Source of the DNA: Sporodiniella umbellata
Taxonomy: Eukaryota > Mucoromycota > Mucoromycetes > Mucorales > Rhizopodaceae
Reading direction: 5' to 3'
NCBI GenBank assembly: GCA_025677835.1
Contig: JAIXMR010000058.1
Span: 1 to 64,000 of the forward strand
Length of the DNA: 64,000 nucleotides
Shown: positions 23,245-34,624 of the stretch, piece by piece
Numbering within the stretch: the stretch's first letter is position 1
How the letters are laid out: every line of letters begins with the position of its first letter
Program-made: the position numbers and the translations under genes
Notes under the pieces: model-generated
Database searches by the model: none
The model's input: only the letters and a program-made list of their open reading frames with translations
What the model was told of the DNA's origin: nothing

Positions 23245-25947
23245 TGAATATTTCGAATTAAACTCACTGTTGGAAAAAAAAGCAAAGCTCCCTCTTTGTT
23301 TGTTCTAAAGTTATATAAAACAATAAAACACAAATAAAAGTGATCAGTGAGAGAGATAAATGAGTATAAATGCCATGAGCTCCAGCTTAAATTTATAAAA
23401 TTGATATATCTCTCAAAGGCATTGGTGAATCCCAATATTACTATTTTTTTTCTTTTAAACAATGGAAACAGTAAAAAAAAGCTTGTATTAACAACAAATA
23501 AAACCATTGAAATACTATTGGACATTGTTTTGTTGTGGCTAGCTAATCCCATATCAACATTAAGACAGAGTCTGTTGTTGTAAGCCTTTTATTATTTTAG
23601 CGGAGTATTGTTGTTTCTGGCAGTTTTAATGTGATGAATCATACTTATATGTGCATAGCTATGTTTGTTTTAGAAATGTATTTGGTAGTCAAATATATCC
23701 TAGGTATTATAAGGAAAAGTATTTCTTAATCTTATAGTTGGAAATTTGCTCTTCTCGCACACTTCTCTAAATATATCTCCACTTTAAATTAGAAAAGTAC
23801 ACATAGCCTTGACAGAGCACCTCTTCCTGAGTTAAATGACCAGTAGCTCAATCACATTTCTATCTTCTTTTGTAGCTTACAATGTACATAATTATAGCTC
23901 TGTACTATAAATGTATTGTTTATGTTTCTTTTTTATACTTTGTCTACTTTTTAAAAAAAAAACTCGAGCTTTTCACACTCCCTTTTTTTTATTTGAAATA
24001 TTCGGTATGGATAAGTACAAAGCAAAGCGACAAAAAAATATAATGTATTTTATAGGAAAGAAGAACTCAAGGAAAAAAAAAACCGATATGCGCCCCAAGT
24101 ATCCAAATACAATTGGATGCTTGTTCAAACTTTTTTTTGAAAATTATCATAAGGTAATTTTTTTTACTTGTTGTGCTTTTTCTAAGAGCTTTTCTGATAG
24201 TTGAACTTAAGTAGCAAAAAAAAAAAAAAAGGAGAATAACATAAAAGAATCCAGTGAAAGAAATGGATACCATTGTAAACACAGAAAAAGAAACAGCTTT
24301 TGTTTTCATGAACTAGCAGGCTATACTCAGGTCGTTTGTTTGCTTTGATTTTTTTTTTTTTTTTTTTTTTTTTTTGAAAAAAGCTCAGTCTTTAAGTTCC
24401 CCTGGGTTATGCTTTTTTTAGAAGGTCAAACTCTTTCTACATTTATCAAGTATTCCCTGAATGTTCAATATTTAGTTTTAGTAAAGCTCGCTATTTTTCA
24501 AGTACATATACACTCAATGATTACGCTCTTTTTTTTTTTGTTTTTACTAAAAAATGATACCAGTCTTTTGTTTACTTTTGTCGTATCTTGCGGAGATTGA
24601 GCGTATCCCTTTTAATCGTAACTTGCGTTAACGTTGATTAGTGTCTTTTACTAATGCATATATGTATACAACGATAGGATACACTTTAAAATTGTCTATT
24701 CAATTCTCTTCTCATCTGGCCTTTAAACTATTAAAAGGATTGCATTAAACCACTCAACCAAAACAATAATAATAATAAAGAAAGAATGAACAGGCAACGT
24801 CTTTTTGGTTTCGATTTCTATATTACAGTCTAATTACAGTTTTATTACTGTTTTGTTGGAACAATCTTCTACCTGTAATGTCTGTATCTATTTCGCGGTT
24901 TTACAGCTGCTTTTGGTATAGTTTTCGTGTAATATGTGTATATAGATAGTAAAACTCACCCAGGCCCGCTCGAATCAGTTTTCAAGACCGTTTTTTTTTA
25001 CTACCAAAAAGCTGTCTAATATTGCAAAAAAAAATAACAACTAAAGTTTTTTCACGATGCTCTCCCTGTTTTTAAAAAAGAGATTAGCCCTTATCCTCAA
25101 AGACCAAATGCAAAAGAAAACTACAGCCTTTTAAAGTATATCTTTGAGATGTTGCATATACGCTTCTATTTACTGATAGATAAGCTTATTATTTAGCTCA
25201 ATTTATTAAAACTTTATTCTAAAGTGTTGTTAGCATTAGAGCGTTAGATAACAGTAGCTATTAAGCGCTAGCCCTTTTGAAAGTGGCTCGAGAAAAGCTA
25301 CTAATTTAAAGTGCCGAACAAAATAACAATAATTAAATCAATTACTAGAAAGAGAGACCTGATTATTGTATAGGCCAAAACAGAATTAATAATAGCTTTT
25401 GGTTTGGTACTTTTCGCTTTTATTTTGGGGATGGCTTGTCTTTACCCCTTTAGGAGAACTTTGTATGCACGCTGTACTTTAAGAAATGCTTTTCAAACCA
25501 AGCATAATCTTGCATCCAAACAATGTCGATGGAGTTTGAATGTGCATCAAGTAGGTTGTGTCGTTGATAAAAACAAGAAGGGTTGCTTTGGTAAAAAGCA
25601 ATTGACACTTATATTGTTAGTTATTATTTTTTCTTGAAAGTATTCATGTATATGCACAATCACGTATTCATAAATATACTTTAATATACACAAAAGGATC
25701 GAGATAAGGTAAAAAGACAGTAGCAAAGCAAATCAAAGACAAACGTATTTGAAAACCCCAAAACAAAAGCCAAAAAAAAAAAAAGCTACTGGAATGCATA
25801 ATAAGCTTAATCATAAGGCCGTTATACATTGAGTTTAGAATAGCCAACCCAAAAAAAAGGAAAAATGTTTTTTTTTTCTCCCAGCTGGAAAAATATTTTT
25901 TTTCTCATTTTTTTTTCACTTTTATATTTTTTAAACGGTAACCCAGC
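23245..25947. other. gene-poor intergenic, 2.7 kb
   Basis: AT-rich DNA between the divergent BRCA2 and SAP-domain genes. It contains a poly-T of about 24 nt near 24350-24375. Frames at 23911-24204, 24409-24600 and 25404-25637 show no motif, biased composition or splice support. I see no gene. Confidence 0.45.
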
Positions 25948-27333
25948 ATGTACTTTTACAATCAAGACAGTCCATCTTCGTTTGATGCCTCAAGTTATTT
26001 TATGGAAGATACCAGCCAAATTCTGGGAGAGCCTTTTGAAGAATACTATGATGACAGTTCCTTTCTTAACTTTGACATGCAAAGCCATAGTCTACCTGAT
26101 TCCCTCTTTATGCCTTTAGCTGAACAAAGCATTCTATATTCCGACCCTAACTTTCTGAAGCAGCAACAGTTTTTAGAAAAGGCGAAAGAGGATGTAGCGA
26201 TAATTCAGGAGGAGATACCAACAGAGGAAAGGGGAGTGCTACGTTCAAATTTATCAGCCATGTTTGATCAACAAAAACCCAAGAAAAAACCGACCCCATC
26301 GAAAAACACTGCTATGAATTTCGGCGAGGGAAGTGTGGATCATAACCGAAGGTTTTCAGAGTTACAGGCTAGATTTAGAGTTCACTACAACACTAAAAAG
26401 TCACCCAAACTAGAAGGTAAAAAAGAAAGAAAGAGCCTATCCCCTTTCCAAAAAGAAAAAGTGTATCTTATCTTATATGTTATAGAGAATGCGTTATTGA
26501 ATAGACGAAAATCGCCTTTGGAGCTTTCGCTGAATAAGAACATACTAAAGTTAAATAACAGAGATAAGAAAGTAGCTGGTAACCCAAAGAAACCATCCAA
26601 TTCCACACTCAATAGTCCCACGACAAGCAACGACCCCACCAGCCCCATAGCCTGCTCTTTTCCTTCACGCACAATGCCTATTCAAATTCAGCGAGTACAT
26701 AGGACGAACGCCCAACCTTACGATTTAGAACAGAGACAAAAAAGACTGGACGATCAGCTTGTTAGGGCAGATTTTAATGACATCACAGTCTCCGAATTAA
26801 AAGAGATGCTTCGCCAGCGAGGCAAACCAGCTACTGGCAAAAAAGCGATTCTATTGCAGCGACTGCAAGAAGAGCGTGACTTTATACAGCTCTCGAGGGA
26901 CAATGGTGTCGCTATCTCTAGTCGGTACCTTCAGCAGTCTCCAGTGATTGACTCCTCGTCGCTACCCGAAAACATGTTCTTGTCCAGCTCACCTGCATCT
27001 CTCGGCTCACTGAATCGATCGATAGCGGATATGCGAATTAGCTCACCTCCTCCAAACGCATTGACAATTCCTAGTAGCAACCACCGTCGATTCTCGCCCT
27101 ATACATCCCCACGTAACTCACTCTCATCTCCATCTTATTCTACTTCTGTCCCTTCCTCTACAGCCGGCGGTCATGTCTTCAAAAAGTCTTATGCCCCTTT
27201 TACTTCCTCTGCATTAGCCACACCAGATCGAGAAGAAGACTACAACCCGTTTGATTCTGCCAGACTGAACCCTATCGAATGGTCCGATCCGTCTATAGAA
27301 TCCATGATGCACGGTAATATATACAGCACATAG
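25948..27333 (+). CDS. SAP-domain protein
   Basis: Open frame of 461 codons starting MYFYNQDSPSSF. A SAP motif (DNA/RNA-binding helix-extended loop-helix) is at residues about 278-313: ITVSELKEMLRQRGKPATGK and AILLQRLQEER. The N-terminus is acidic with aromatic residues (EPFEEYYDDSSFLNFDM), like an activation region. The C-terminus is Ser/Pro-rich with many SP sites (RRFSPYTSPRNSLSSPSYST). A probable 69-nt intron (26417-26485, GTAAAA...TTATAG, multiple of three) lies within the frame, so the true protein may be 438 residues. Probably nuclear; specific role unknown. Confidence 0.75.
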   Translation: MYFYNQDSPSSFDASSYFMEDTSQILGEPFEEYYDDSSFLNFDMQSHSLPDSLFMPLAEQSILYSDPNFLKQQQFLEKAKEDVAIIQEEIPTEERGVLRSNLSAMFDQQKPKKKPTPSKNTAMNFGEGSVDHNRRFSELQARFRVHYNTKKSPKLEGKKERKSLSPFQKEKVYLILYVIENALLNRRKSPLELSLNKNILKLNNRDKKVAGNPKKPSNSTLNSPTTSNDPTSPIACSFPSRTMPIQIQRVHRTNAQPYDLEQRQKRLDDQLVRADFNDITVSELKEMLRQRGKPATGKKAILLQRLQEERDFIQLSRDNGVAISSRYLQQSPVIDSSSLPENMFLSSSPASLGSLNRSIADMRISSPPPNALTIPSSNHRRFSPYTSPRNSLSSPSYSTSVPSSTAGGHVFKKSYAPFTSSALATPDREEDYNPFDSARLNPIEWSDPSIESMMHGNIYST

Positions 27334-27516
27334 AGGATGAATGATTATTAAAACAAAAGTGTACTCTAGAATTCTCTCCCAAGTTAACAAACAACGACTT
27401 TGAATCGTTTCTTGCTAATCAAAGTATGGTAGAGCATCATAGTCTAGACGAAAAACTCATTCTAAATCATCATCATAACCATCATCACTCATAATGCATT
27501 CCCTTCTCTTTCCTAT

Positions 27517-27564
<48 letters not shown>

Positions 27565-28851
27565 CCACATATATATACTTCTTTTTTTCTCTTTTGCTAT
27601 TTTCTTTATATAAAGAAAACGCACGTTATTATGTAATGGACATGATTTTTTTTTGTTTCCATAGACACACTTACTACCTATTTAAATCCAAAGACAAATG
27701 GGGAGTTAGTGTTTCTTTTTATGCAAGCGGAGAACTACGGCCCCAGACTTTGTTTTTTTTTAGGAGCTCATAAACAAGCTTCACTGTTTGCTGTGAATTG
27801 ATTTCAGCTTGGGCTTGCATTTCTGTATTAAAGTCTTTCTACAGATAATCTTGATACATAACTGCTTTGATTCAATCTAAATTCGCAGGAGTCCCTTTAG
27901 TTGTTTCAATCTATTATAGGCACAAAGTGTGCTAGTATCCTCATGAGCTCTTTACATCCCTACTGAATAGAGCTGGGTGTAAGCTCTTTTACCGTTAAGC
28001 GTAACTGAAGAGAAGCTGTGTGGGGGTGTTTTCTAAAAGATAGAGAGTATGTAGTGACGGCCATTTTTGATACAGTGATGAATTTCTGCAGACTTGGACT
28101 GACCAGAAAAGTCAAGGTACTTAAGTCTCAATGAACAGGAAGATATTGAAAGCTTCTGGTCAAGCGTTTTGTTTGTGGCAGTCCCATGATGTGTATGAAC
28201 TACTAAAAACAATTAAAAACAATACACAAACAGCTTTTTTTATTAGTAGTGTTGCAACAGTAGCAGCCAACCCTAACCAAAAAGTACAAAACTCTGCTGT
28301 TTCTTTGAGACCAATACAGTCACATGCTAGCAAGAAAATAGCTTTATGTACTTCTTTTTTTTTTTTAGTGTTCTCTAATTATTTTCGAGTGTTTCGCAGA
28401 CTGTGTACCACCAATAGTTACTGCTGACAATAACTAGGTCTATGCCTAGTAATTTGCCATAGACTGTCTTTTTGTTTTAACAGATACAAACCGTGTCAAT
28501 ATCTCAAACAAAGTTACTCTTGAAACAAAGGGAAAGGTTGGAATTCTTGAGTTTCGCCTTACAACTTACAGTAGGGAATCATCTCCGTCTGAAGCTGAAA
28601 AAAAAAAAGAAAAAGAAAAAAAAAAGCACTCTGTACACGCAAATCTTCGGCCGGATAGTTGGCCCGATAACAAAAAAGGAAACAATAACATCATCGGTTA
28701 CAATAGAAATGTATATATTTTTGGGGAAGTCGAGATAGAGTGGACCATTTCTGTAGTAGTAATAGATAACCTTAGAGTGCGTTTTACATGCAAAAGCCTC
28801 TTCACAAAACGATCTACTTACAGTTCTATTTCCAATGTTTTATTTATCGTT
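27334..28851. other. intergenic with (AC)n
   Basis: Convergent 3' regions of the SAP and NCS genes. It holds a perfect (AC)21 at 27519-27561. The rest is AT-rich with no supported gene; the frame at 28131-28427 lacks recognisable features. Confidence 0.45.
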
Positions 28852-29698
28852 TTAAACCATGCCATCATACAAATTCAAAGCTTGTAGAATAGTTGGGTCT
28901 TTTTTGGAGCCTTCTTTGAACTCTTCCATTGAGAGGCGGCCATCCTTATCCTATGGGTTGTGTTAGTCCAAGAGTACACGGATGTTCAAGACACTTGCAT
29001 GATCCATCAAGTCAAAAATTTTATTGACCCTCTTTTCCGGTGTGTCCTCATCTGGTGGTAACTTCACCATACTTCCTACCATCTTGTAGATGGCATCCAC
29101 AATACGTAGCATCTCATCCCTTGTTATATATCCATCGTTGTCAATGTCGTACAGCTAAAACGAAGCATTAGACTGGATATCTATCCATGTTTCTGTTTAC
29201 TTGAAATGCCCCTAGAAGATGTCAGATTAAAACCATATCGCTGATAGAACAATCACTTACAATAGAGTTTTTCGTCTACTCTGCCTCTACTCGTCACCGA
29301 CAATGCACATATAAACTCTTTGAAGTCGATAAATCCATTTTTGTCATCATCAAAAACATCAAATACATAATTGGCAAACCGTGAAGGGTCTCCAAAAGGG
29401 AAAAATTGTTTGTAGATCTTTTGAAATTCTGTTTTGTCGAGTTGTCCTGAAGGGCAGTCTTTTAGAAAGCCCTTATACCTTTAGGGGAAGGTCAATACAT
29501 ATAATACTTTTCTAGTATTAGGCTTATATATACTAAGCCCTACCATTGTTGCAGTTCTTTCTTTTCGACTAGAATAAGTTTGTATTAATCAATTTTTTCT
29601 TTTTTTTATGTATGTATATCGCAAAAAGGCTTACAGTAAGTAGACTTTTGAAGATCGCTTAATTGTTCTGGGCTTAGCTTGCTCTTCGTGTTTCCCAT
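28852..29698 (-). CDS. NCS1: Neuronal calcium sensor / frequenin homologue
   Basis: EF-hand calcium sensor, exactly 190 residues as usual for NCS-1, which in fungi activates phosphatidylinositol 4-kinase. Six exons, all in frame: 29635-29698, 29544-29568, 29261-29478, 29201-29211, 28999-29154 and 28852-28950. It starts with the N-myristoylation signal [19 protein letters not shown]-hand loops visible: [31 protein letters not shown] and [13 protein letters not shown]; the first EF-hand ([17 protein letters not shown]) is degenerate as in the family. Exon 4 is only 11 nt (coding part of WAFQ), and the last intron uses a GC donor (GCAAGT). Neither is covered by a simple open-frame call. Confidence 0.93.
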
Positions 29699-30509
29699 AG
29701 TAATAATAGATAAATGCAGAAGAAAGAGAAAAAAAAATAGAGCCACTTGACTGGGAAAAAATTAATAGAAATTTCTATTTATGGACTCTAGTGTGATTTT
29801 GGTACTCAGCTATAGAGCTCACCTTTTCGGGAAACAGATTTCTTAGAAAGACTTTGAATGAACGCATTATCAAAGTGTGTTTATACATGTGGTGAACAGG
29901 AGAGAATGTCTGATAAAACTGCATTAGGGTAGACATAAAAGAAATATTCTAACCATCTTACCTAAAAAAAAAGCTGATTTGCTCCTGAATCTAGTGAAAA
30001 AACATCAAAACTGGGATAACAAAAGTTTTGAAGTGGAGGGAGTAGCAAGGGCATTAGAAAACAAGACTGAGCTAATAAAGTAGGAATAGGCCCCAAAAAT
30101 AGATGTATTTTGGACTAGACCGATAATCCACAGCATGTATCTTGGTGGAAAATACAAGATGTATCCACCCATTTTTGTTTTTCAACGACGAGAGCGACTT
30201 TTGTGAGTACTTAGGCATACGCGCCAAAAATCAAAGGTACGGAGTTTGTCGACAGAGGCTGGTATCAGGGACACTACTTGTGCTTTTTGATGTCATAATA
30301 GCTTCATTGTAGCTACTGTAATTCAGGGTTATGGCATCACTGCGTATGCCTGTTGTTTTTTTTCCAAGAGCAATCAACTACAGTTTATCTTCTTCGCTTG
30401 TTGATAAAATCATCAGAGCGGCTTAGCCTCAATAAACACACTCGTTTTTGTCTGTTTATCTATTTTATGTCATTGACTTCCAAAATGCTCATCGAAACCT
30501 TTAAAAGCT
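29699..30509. other. intergenic
   Basis: Upstream of NCS1 and left of the decayed BRCA2 copy. AT-rich, no gene or repeat identified. Confidence 0.4.
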
Positions 30510-30830
30510 GATTGTGGTCACGAAGTGGCCAACTAACTAGAGTTTGCGCACTTTGACTCAAATACAATATTACTTGCTTCAAAATGCAAAATGTAAGCAA
30601 GATTCTCTAAAAAAGTATACAAGAGATGCAATAAACTCTCACTATAGCGTTTCAAAACAGAACAAGGATTCTACATTCAAAGCTATAAGCAATGCACTTG
30701 CCATCATTCAAAAAAGTTGCTTTGCATTAATCGCTTTCAATCGCCGACGCTACCGAAATGATTTTATTTGCCAGCAAGTAGTCGCTTTCAAACTAAAAGT
30801 CAAAATCGAACAGTGATTTAGCTGACATTC
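30510..30830 (+). pseudogene. decayed copy of the BRCA2 3' end
   Basis: Plus-strand sequence that aligns by eye with the last exon of the BRCA2 gene (20524-20832, minus strand) and with DNA past its stop. Shared blocks include AATACAATATTACTTGCTTC and GTTGCTTTGCATT, and the peptide SNALAI followed by the equivalent of the stop region. The copy has lost its stop codon context and carries small deletions, one consistent with slippage between two GATTCTC repeats. It is inverted relative to the source. No upstream BRCA2 domains accompany it, so it is a fragment. Confidence 0.8.
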
Positions 30831-31557
30831 GCCGTGTTTTCACTATGAATATTCCTTAAAAACAAAAAAGTTCTAGCGGTAGCTTCATATGGCCAGAAAG
30901 GAGTGTCATAAGGTATTTACTAAATTATTGTGCAGCTGGTAAATGTTGTCAAAAATTAATGGCACTATTTATAAAACGATTAGCCCTCTATTCGCAGATG
31001 ATTGTTCTTTTCGAGATTCTAAAAAAGAGAGGGAACTTCTTGAGAGGTTTTAAGAATAAAAACAAGAAGGGTGCGAATCAGGCAAGAAAAAGACAAGTTT
31101 AACGAGACTGAATACAGATGCCTTTATTTGGTTCAAAATATCAAGTGTATTTGTACTGTTTGAGAAAAAGATCTGGATCTTTACCGTAGTTATTCTTAAT
31201 AGCTAAAACTGGACTGATCCTGTTAATCCGATGGAAGAGTTTTCGCTTTGTTAATTAGCTTGTAGAGCTTCGGTACTGTCCTATTATGTCTCGATCTAGT
31301 CGTACTAGTTTTAGAGATGCTCGATTAGGAATGTAAGCTGTCTGTGTTATAAATCTTATGTTGCCATTTCTTATTATGGGTTGTTGACTAGTTTAGGTAA
31401 GTGATACATGTAGTTACGACCGATTAGAGAATATGGGAGATTACTTCCACACTTGACGTGCACTTCAAGATGTAAGACCTTCTTATATGTAACTCATTAT
31501 TCTTCAGTTAAATTATTCAAAGTGTATTCTTAAGTAAGTCGCGATACGACAAAGGGA
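30831..31557. other. left part of repeat island, no gene
   Basis: A short segment at about 31010-31080 recurs at about 34445-34515 (shared GAGAGGTTTTAAGAATAAAA). Otherwise AT-rich without recognisable coding sequence. Confidence 0.4.
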
Positions 31558-31896
31558 TCAGAAAAATTTGAATACTTTAAGCGATAGCAAGTGAAATAGG
31601 AAGCGTTCCTTGTTCTTTCATGCCAATATAAATAATTATTCTGAAGAAGATTTCAAGCTCAAGTTCTGGGCCCATATTTTGGAGGAAATATTCGGCTATA
31701 GCAATGTACATTTGAATTGGTAAGCCCTCTCAAAAAGTCTATGCTTAGGAAAATGAAAGTGGGATTTGAATGCCATTTACTGGATCTTGTTTTGGTGAAG
31801 CCCAAGCAATATGTCTTGAAAAAAGTTGCTACTATCTCATATCCAATCACCGATGAGTTAGTTGATAAAGGAAGTATCGAGAAGTTGATTGATAGT
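31558..31896 (+). pseudogene. internally deleted copy of the 333-codon gene
   Basis: Near-identical to pieces of the intact gene at 34625-35866. It has the exon reading EEDFKLKFWAHILEEIFGYS, the start of the following intron, then jumps to VGFECHLLDLVLVKPKQYVL and ends at EKLID, with about 300 bp missing between. It is cut at 31896, exactly where the 1.11-kb duplicated segment begins. Confidence 0.8.
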
Positions 31897-32178
31897 TGTA
31901 TCTTCCTGAATCAAACACCTGTTTGTCTGTAAGGACATCATCAATCAAAGTACCTTCTTTAGTAGACCACTGGACTGCATTGGGCAAATAGCTTTACAGT
32001 CCATTTCATGCAATGAATTCATAAATGCCGCCTTTTTGGAGGATTCTTCTTTAAAGCTGATGTTGAAAACACCTGCGATAACAATTTTGCTTGCGCATTG
32101 TTCGATATTGTACCTAATTGCTTGTAGTTGAGACACTAGGAATTGCATAAACACTACAGTAAAATTCATTGTTGACAT
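31897..32178 (-). pseudogene. EEP-type endonuclease relic
   Basis: Minus-strand frame with QFLVSQLQAI, IVIAGVFNISF and, after a one-base shift, TKEGTLIDDVLTDKQVFDSG. The order loop-GDFNI-like-TxIDxxxT resembles the C-terminal half of endonuclease/exonuclease/phosphatase domains found in mobile elements (Helitron or non-LTR type). Here the GDFN Asp reads as Val (GVFN), the frame is shifted near 31987 and the 3' end is cut at 31897. Family assignment is tentative. An identical copy is in 40003-40284. Confidence 0.4.
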
Positions 32179-33006
32179 TTACCTAAGTTGTGCTGGCAGA
32201 TGTGTTGCTGTTGTTCTAAACCAAAAGCTTGGAATGAGTAGAAATACTGTCAGTTATTGCGGTAAAAATGTAACAACAAGAGCCAATGGATTTACGTACA
32301 GTTTCACTTGAGCAATGGGCTACAGATGCCATTCGGAAATCAGGAGTTTGTAAAGCAATTGAAGTCAAAGTCTAAGATTCGTAGAGTAAAATGTCACTAG
32401 AGCTAAGATATACCAGATCGCTTTCAAATTCCGTACACTGTGAGAGATTACTTGAAACTGGGACCCTATGGCAAGTTTTGTGAAAGTGGATGCAGGTTTG
32501 TTATCAATATGATATTTTAGTTCTTTAAAAGATTTCTATATTTTTCTTGCTATTCACTTGCACTCACAAAGGTGGTATGCAAGACGAATCACAACTCCTT
32601 TCAATTCTGTTTTGTAGCAACTCTCAAGAGTTTGGGTCAGTAAGCGAAAACGGCATAATCACCAATTTTCAGCCAGATCTTAAATCTAAAGCAGTTAATA
32701 TATTTAAAAACTGGTGAAACCGTCTCAAAATGCTCTAGCGTTTCAAAACAGGATTTTTATAGAAAGAAGAACATGGCAGGGCTCAAAATCGATTTTCTTG
32801 CTTTAAATACCAAGAATGGATTTGAAGTTGCTTTTGCTGCTTGTGAGGTGTCAAAAGATACTATGAAATCAAAGCTATTTCACGATAATTCCAAGTTTTA
32901 CCTGAACACATTAGACTTTATGCATATTCTTACCGGCCAAAAATGTAATAGCTCTTTGTATTCTTAAACAGTACAGATTCCTGGTCTACAGTGTAAACTA
33001 TCTACA
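31897..33006. repeat. 1.11-kb direct repeat, copy 1
   Basis: Matches 40003-41112 base for base with one mismatch noticed (32996 versus 41102), offset 8,106 bp. It contains an endonuclease-like relic (minus) and most of a decayed gene (plus). At the right border of this copy the decayed gene reads straight through into unique DNA, so this copy keeps the original right flank. Confidence 0.95.
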
Positions 33007-33162
33007 GTGCACTTGGCACGTAATGGCTCGTATGTGTCAGTTCCCCAATCTGAGTTTAATTTTCCCAAGAGTGTTTCAGAACTTGAAGACTTTTTGGATA
33101 TCTATGCTTGCATAAGTGAATTTGTTGTAACTTCTGTATACAATGATGAGTACAGCGGATAA
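32773..33162 (+). pseudogene. decayed gene, distant relative of the 333-codon gene
   Basis: Reads KIDFLALNTKNGFEVAFAAC, EVSKDTMKSKLFHDNSKFYL, a stop at about 32965, then IPGLQCKLSTVHLARNGSYV, PQSEFNFPKSVSELEDFLD and a stop at 33160. The block order (K-[IM]-D, then E-x-x-K, then D..K..L..K, then [QI]xGxxxxLxxLxL, then FPxxxxEL) parallels the intact gene at 34625-35866, which suggests one dispersed family. Interrupted by at least one stop, so not functional as read. Confidence 0.5.
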
Positions 33163-33225
33163 AATTACGACATCAAACTTCACCTTTTATAGATAGATAT
33201 AGAGAGAATATATTTGTTGATCGAG

Positions 33226-33516
33226 ATGGAGCAAGATAGCGTTACAATTGATAGCCAGAACATAATTAGTGTTGTGATCTCTGTACATAGTGATAGTGAT
33301 ATTGAACTAGTTGCAGCAACTGAAGAGCAAGAGGCCGTTGAAGCTGATATGTTTCGTCGTAAAAGACACACTTGGTATACACCACCCAGTGAAGAGCGAT
33401 CCTACTCTGTTATTTCACCTAGTTTATTTGGACACAAGCGTTTCAGGTGTGATAATAACTCATCGCTCATAATCCCGTTAACATCAAACAGCGATCAAGT
33501 CAAACCTTTTACTTAA
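33226..33516 (+). CDS. small hypothetical ORF in island
   Basis: 96-codon frame from ATG 33226 (MEQDSVTIDSQNIISVVISV), acidic at first then basic (FRRKRHTWYTPPSEERSY), with stop at 33514. No family recognised; it may be an exon of a decayed mobile-element gene. Confidence 0.2.
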   Translation: MEQDSVTIDSQNIISVVISVHSDSDIELVAATEEQEAVEADMFRRKRHTWYTPPSEERSYSVISPSLFGHKRFRCDNNSSLIIPLTSNSDQVKPFT

Positions 33517-34624
33517 CAAAAACATGTAGGCAATTATGGATTTTACATTGGTACCGTAGATGGTAAAATCAAGAATATATATAAACCAAATAAAGCTTAT
33601 GACAGTCTACTTTAGGACATGTAAAAGACACAGATAGAAATGTCTATAGATACAATAGTTGCTTGTTATTTGGATACATCGCTTGATTATTTGAAAAGTA
33701 TTTAAAATCTCAGTGAAGCAATTTTTTTACATTACCATATTTAAAGTGTATTCGTATGACAACTTGTATTTGACATACCGATCTTCTATTAGTTTTGTTA
33801 AATACTATCGTATTATATTGCTATCACCTTTTTTCGTTTTGAATTCTAATGGAAAGTTATAGACGTATTTGATGTGTTTAAGTTCTTTGAGTGTAATGGA
33901 AGACGTTCCTATATCAGGGAATTTAAAAATACAAAAAAATAACCAAAGTTTTTTTTCCTTTCAAATTTCTAAAAGAAGTTAGCATTTATATTGATTTTCA
34001 AATCAAATGCTATCTAGTCCAGTCATTTCAGTCTTTCCTTTAAAGCCACAAAAGTTATCCAAAATAAGAATAAGATCCGTCGTTTGAAAAACAGACCATA
34101 TATATACTACAGGTTTAATTTTTATTGGTTGAGAACGTCTTCCAATGATAGTTGGTTTGCGCTGCTGAGCTAAAAAATAGGCAAGCGTCCAAAAACGCAC
34201 TCGTGGCACTTAATATTAGCCTATTCTCAATGTCCAGAAAAAACCTTAGAGCTCTCGAAAATCTTGCTGATGAGGAACAGCAACTATACATTGATGTTCG
34301 TAGAAAAAGAATTAGGCAACAAAATGAGGTAGGATGCATTGCTGTTGCATGGTAATTGTGATGTCTCTAAGTTTTTCTTTTGTAACTTAGCTTTTAAGAG
34401 AGGTATCTGCTTTTTTCATATGGATGCAAATTTGTGCTATGTTTTAACAATTTTTGAAAACTAAAAAAGACAGGGAATCTCTTGAGAGGTTTTAAGAATA
34501 AAAACAAGAAGGGATCAAAAAAATTTGAATACTTTAAGTGGTAACAAGTGAAATCGGAAGCTTTCCCAAAGAGTCGATATTTAAATTTATATTATCTAGC
34601 ATCACTAACAACCATATATATGAC
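33517..34624. other. island spacer
   Basis: AT-rich; carries the second copy of the GAGAGGTTTTAAGAATAAAA segment near 34445-34515 and the 5' flank of the 333-codon gene. The frame at 34152-34355 has no clear features. Confidence 0.35.

Noticed and set aside
25404..25637. 77-codon frame MVLFAFILGMACLYPFRRTL
   Set aside because: No ATG at its start, no homologous feature recognised and no splice partners; likely chance.
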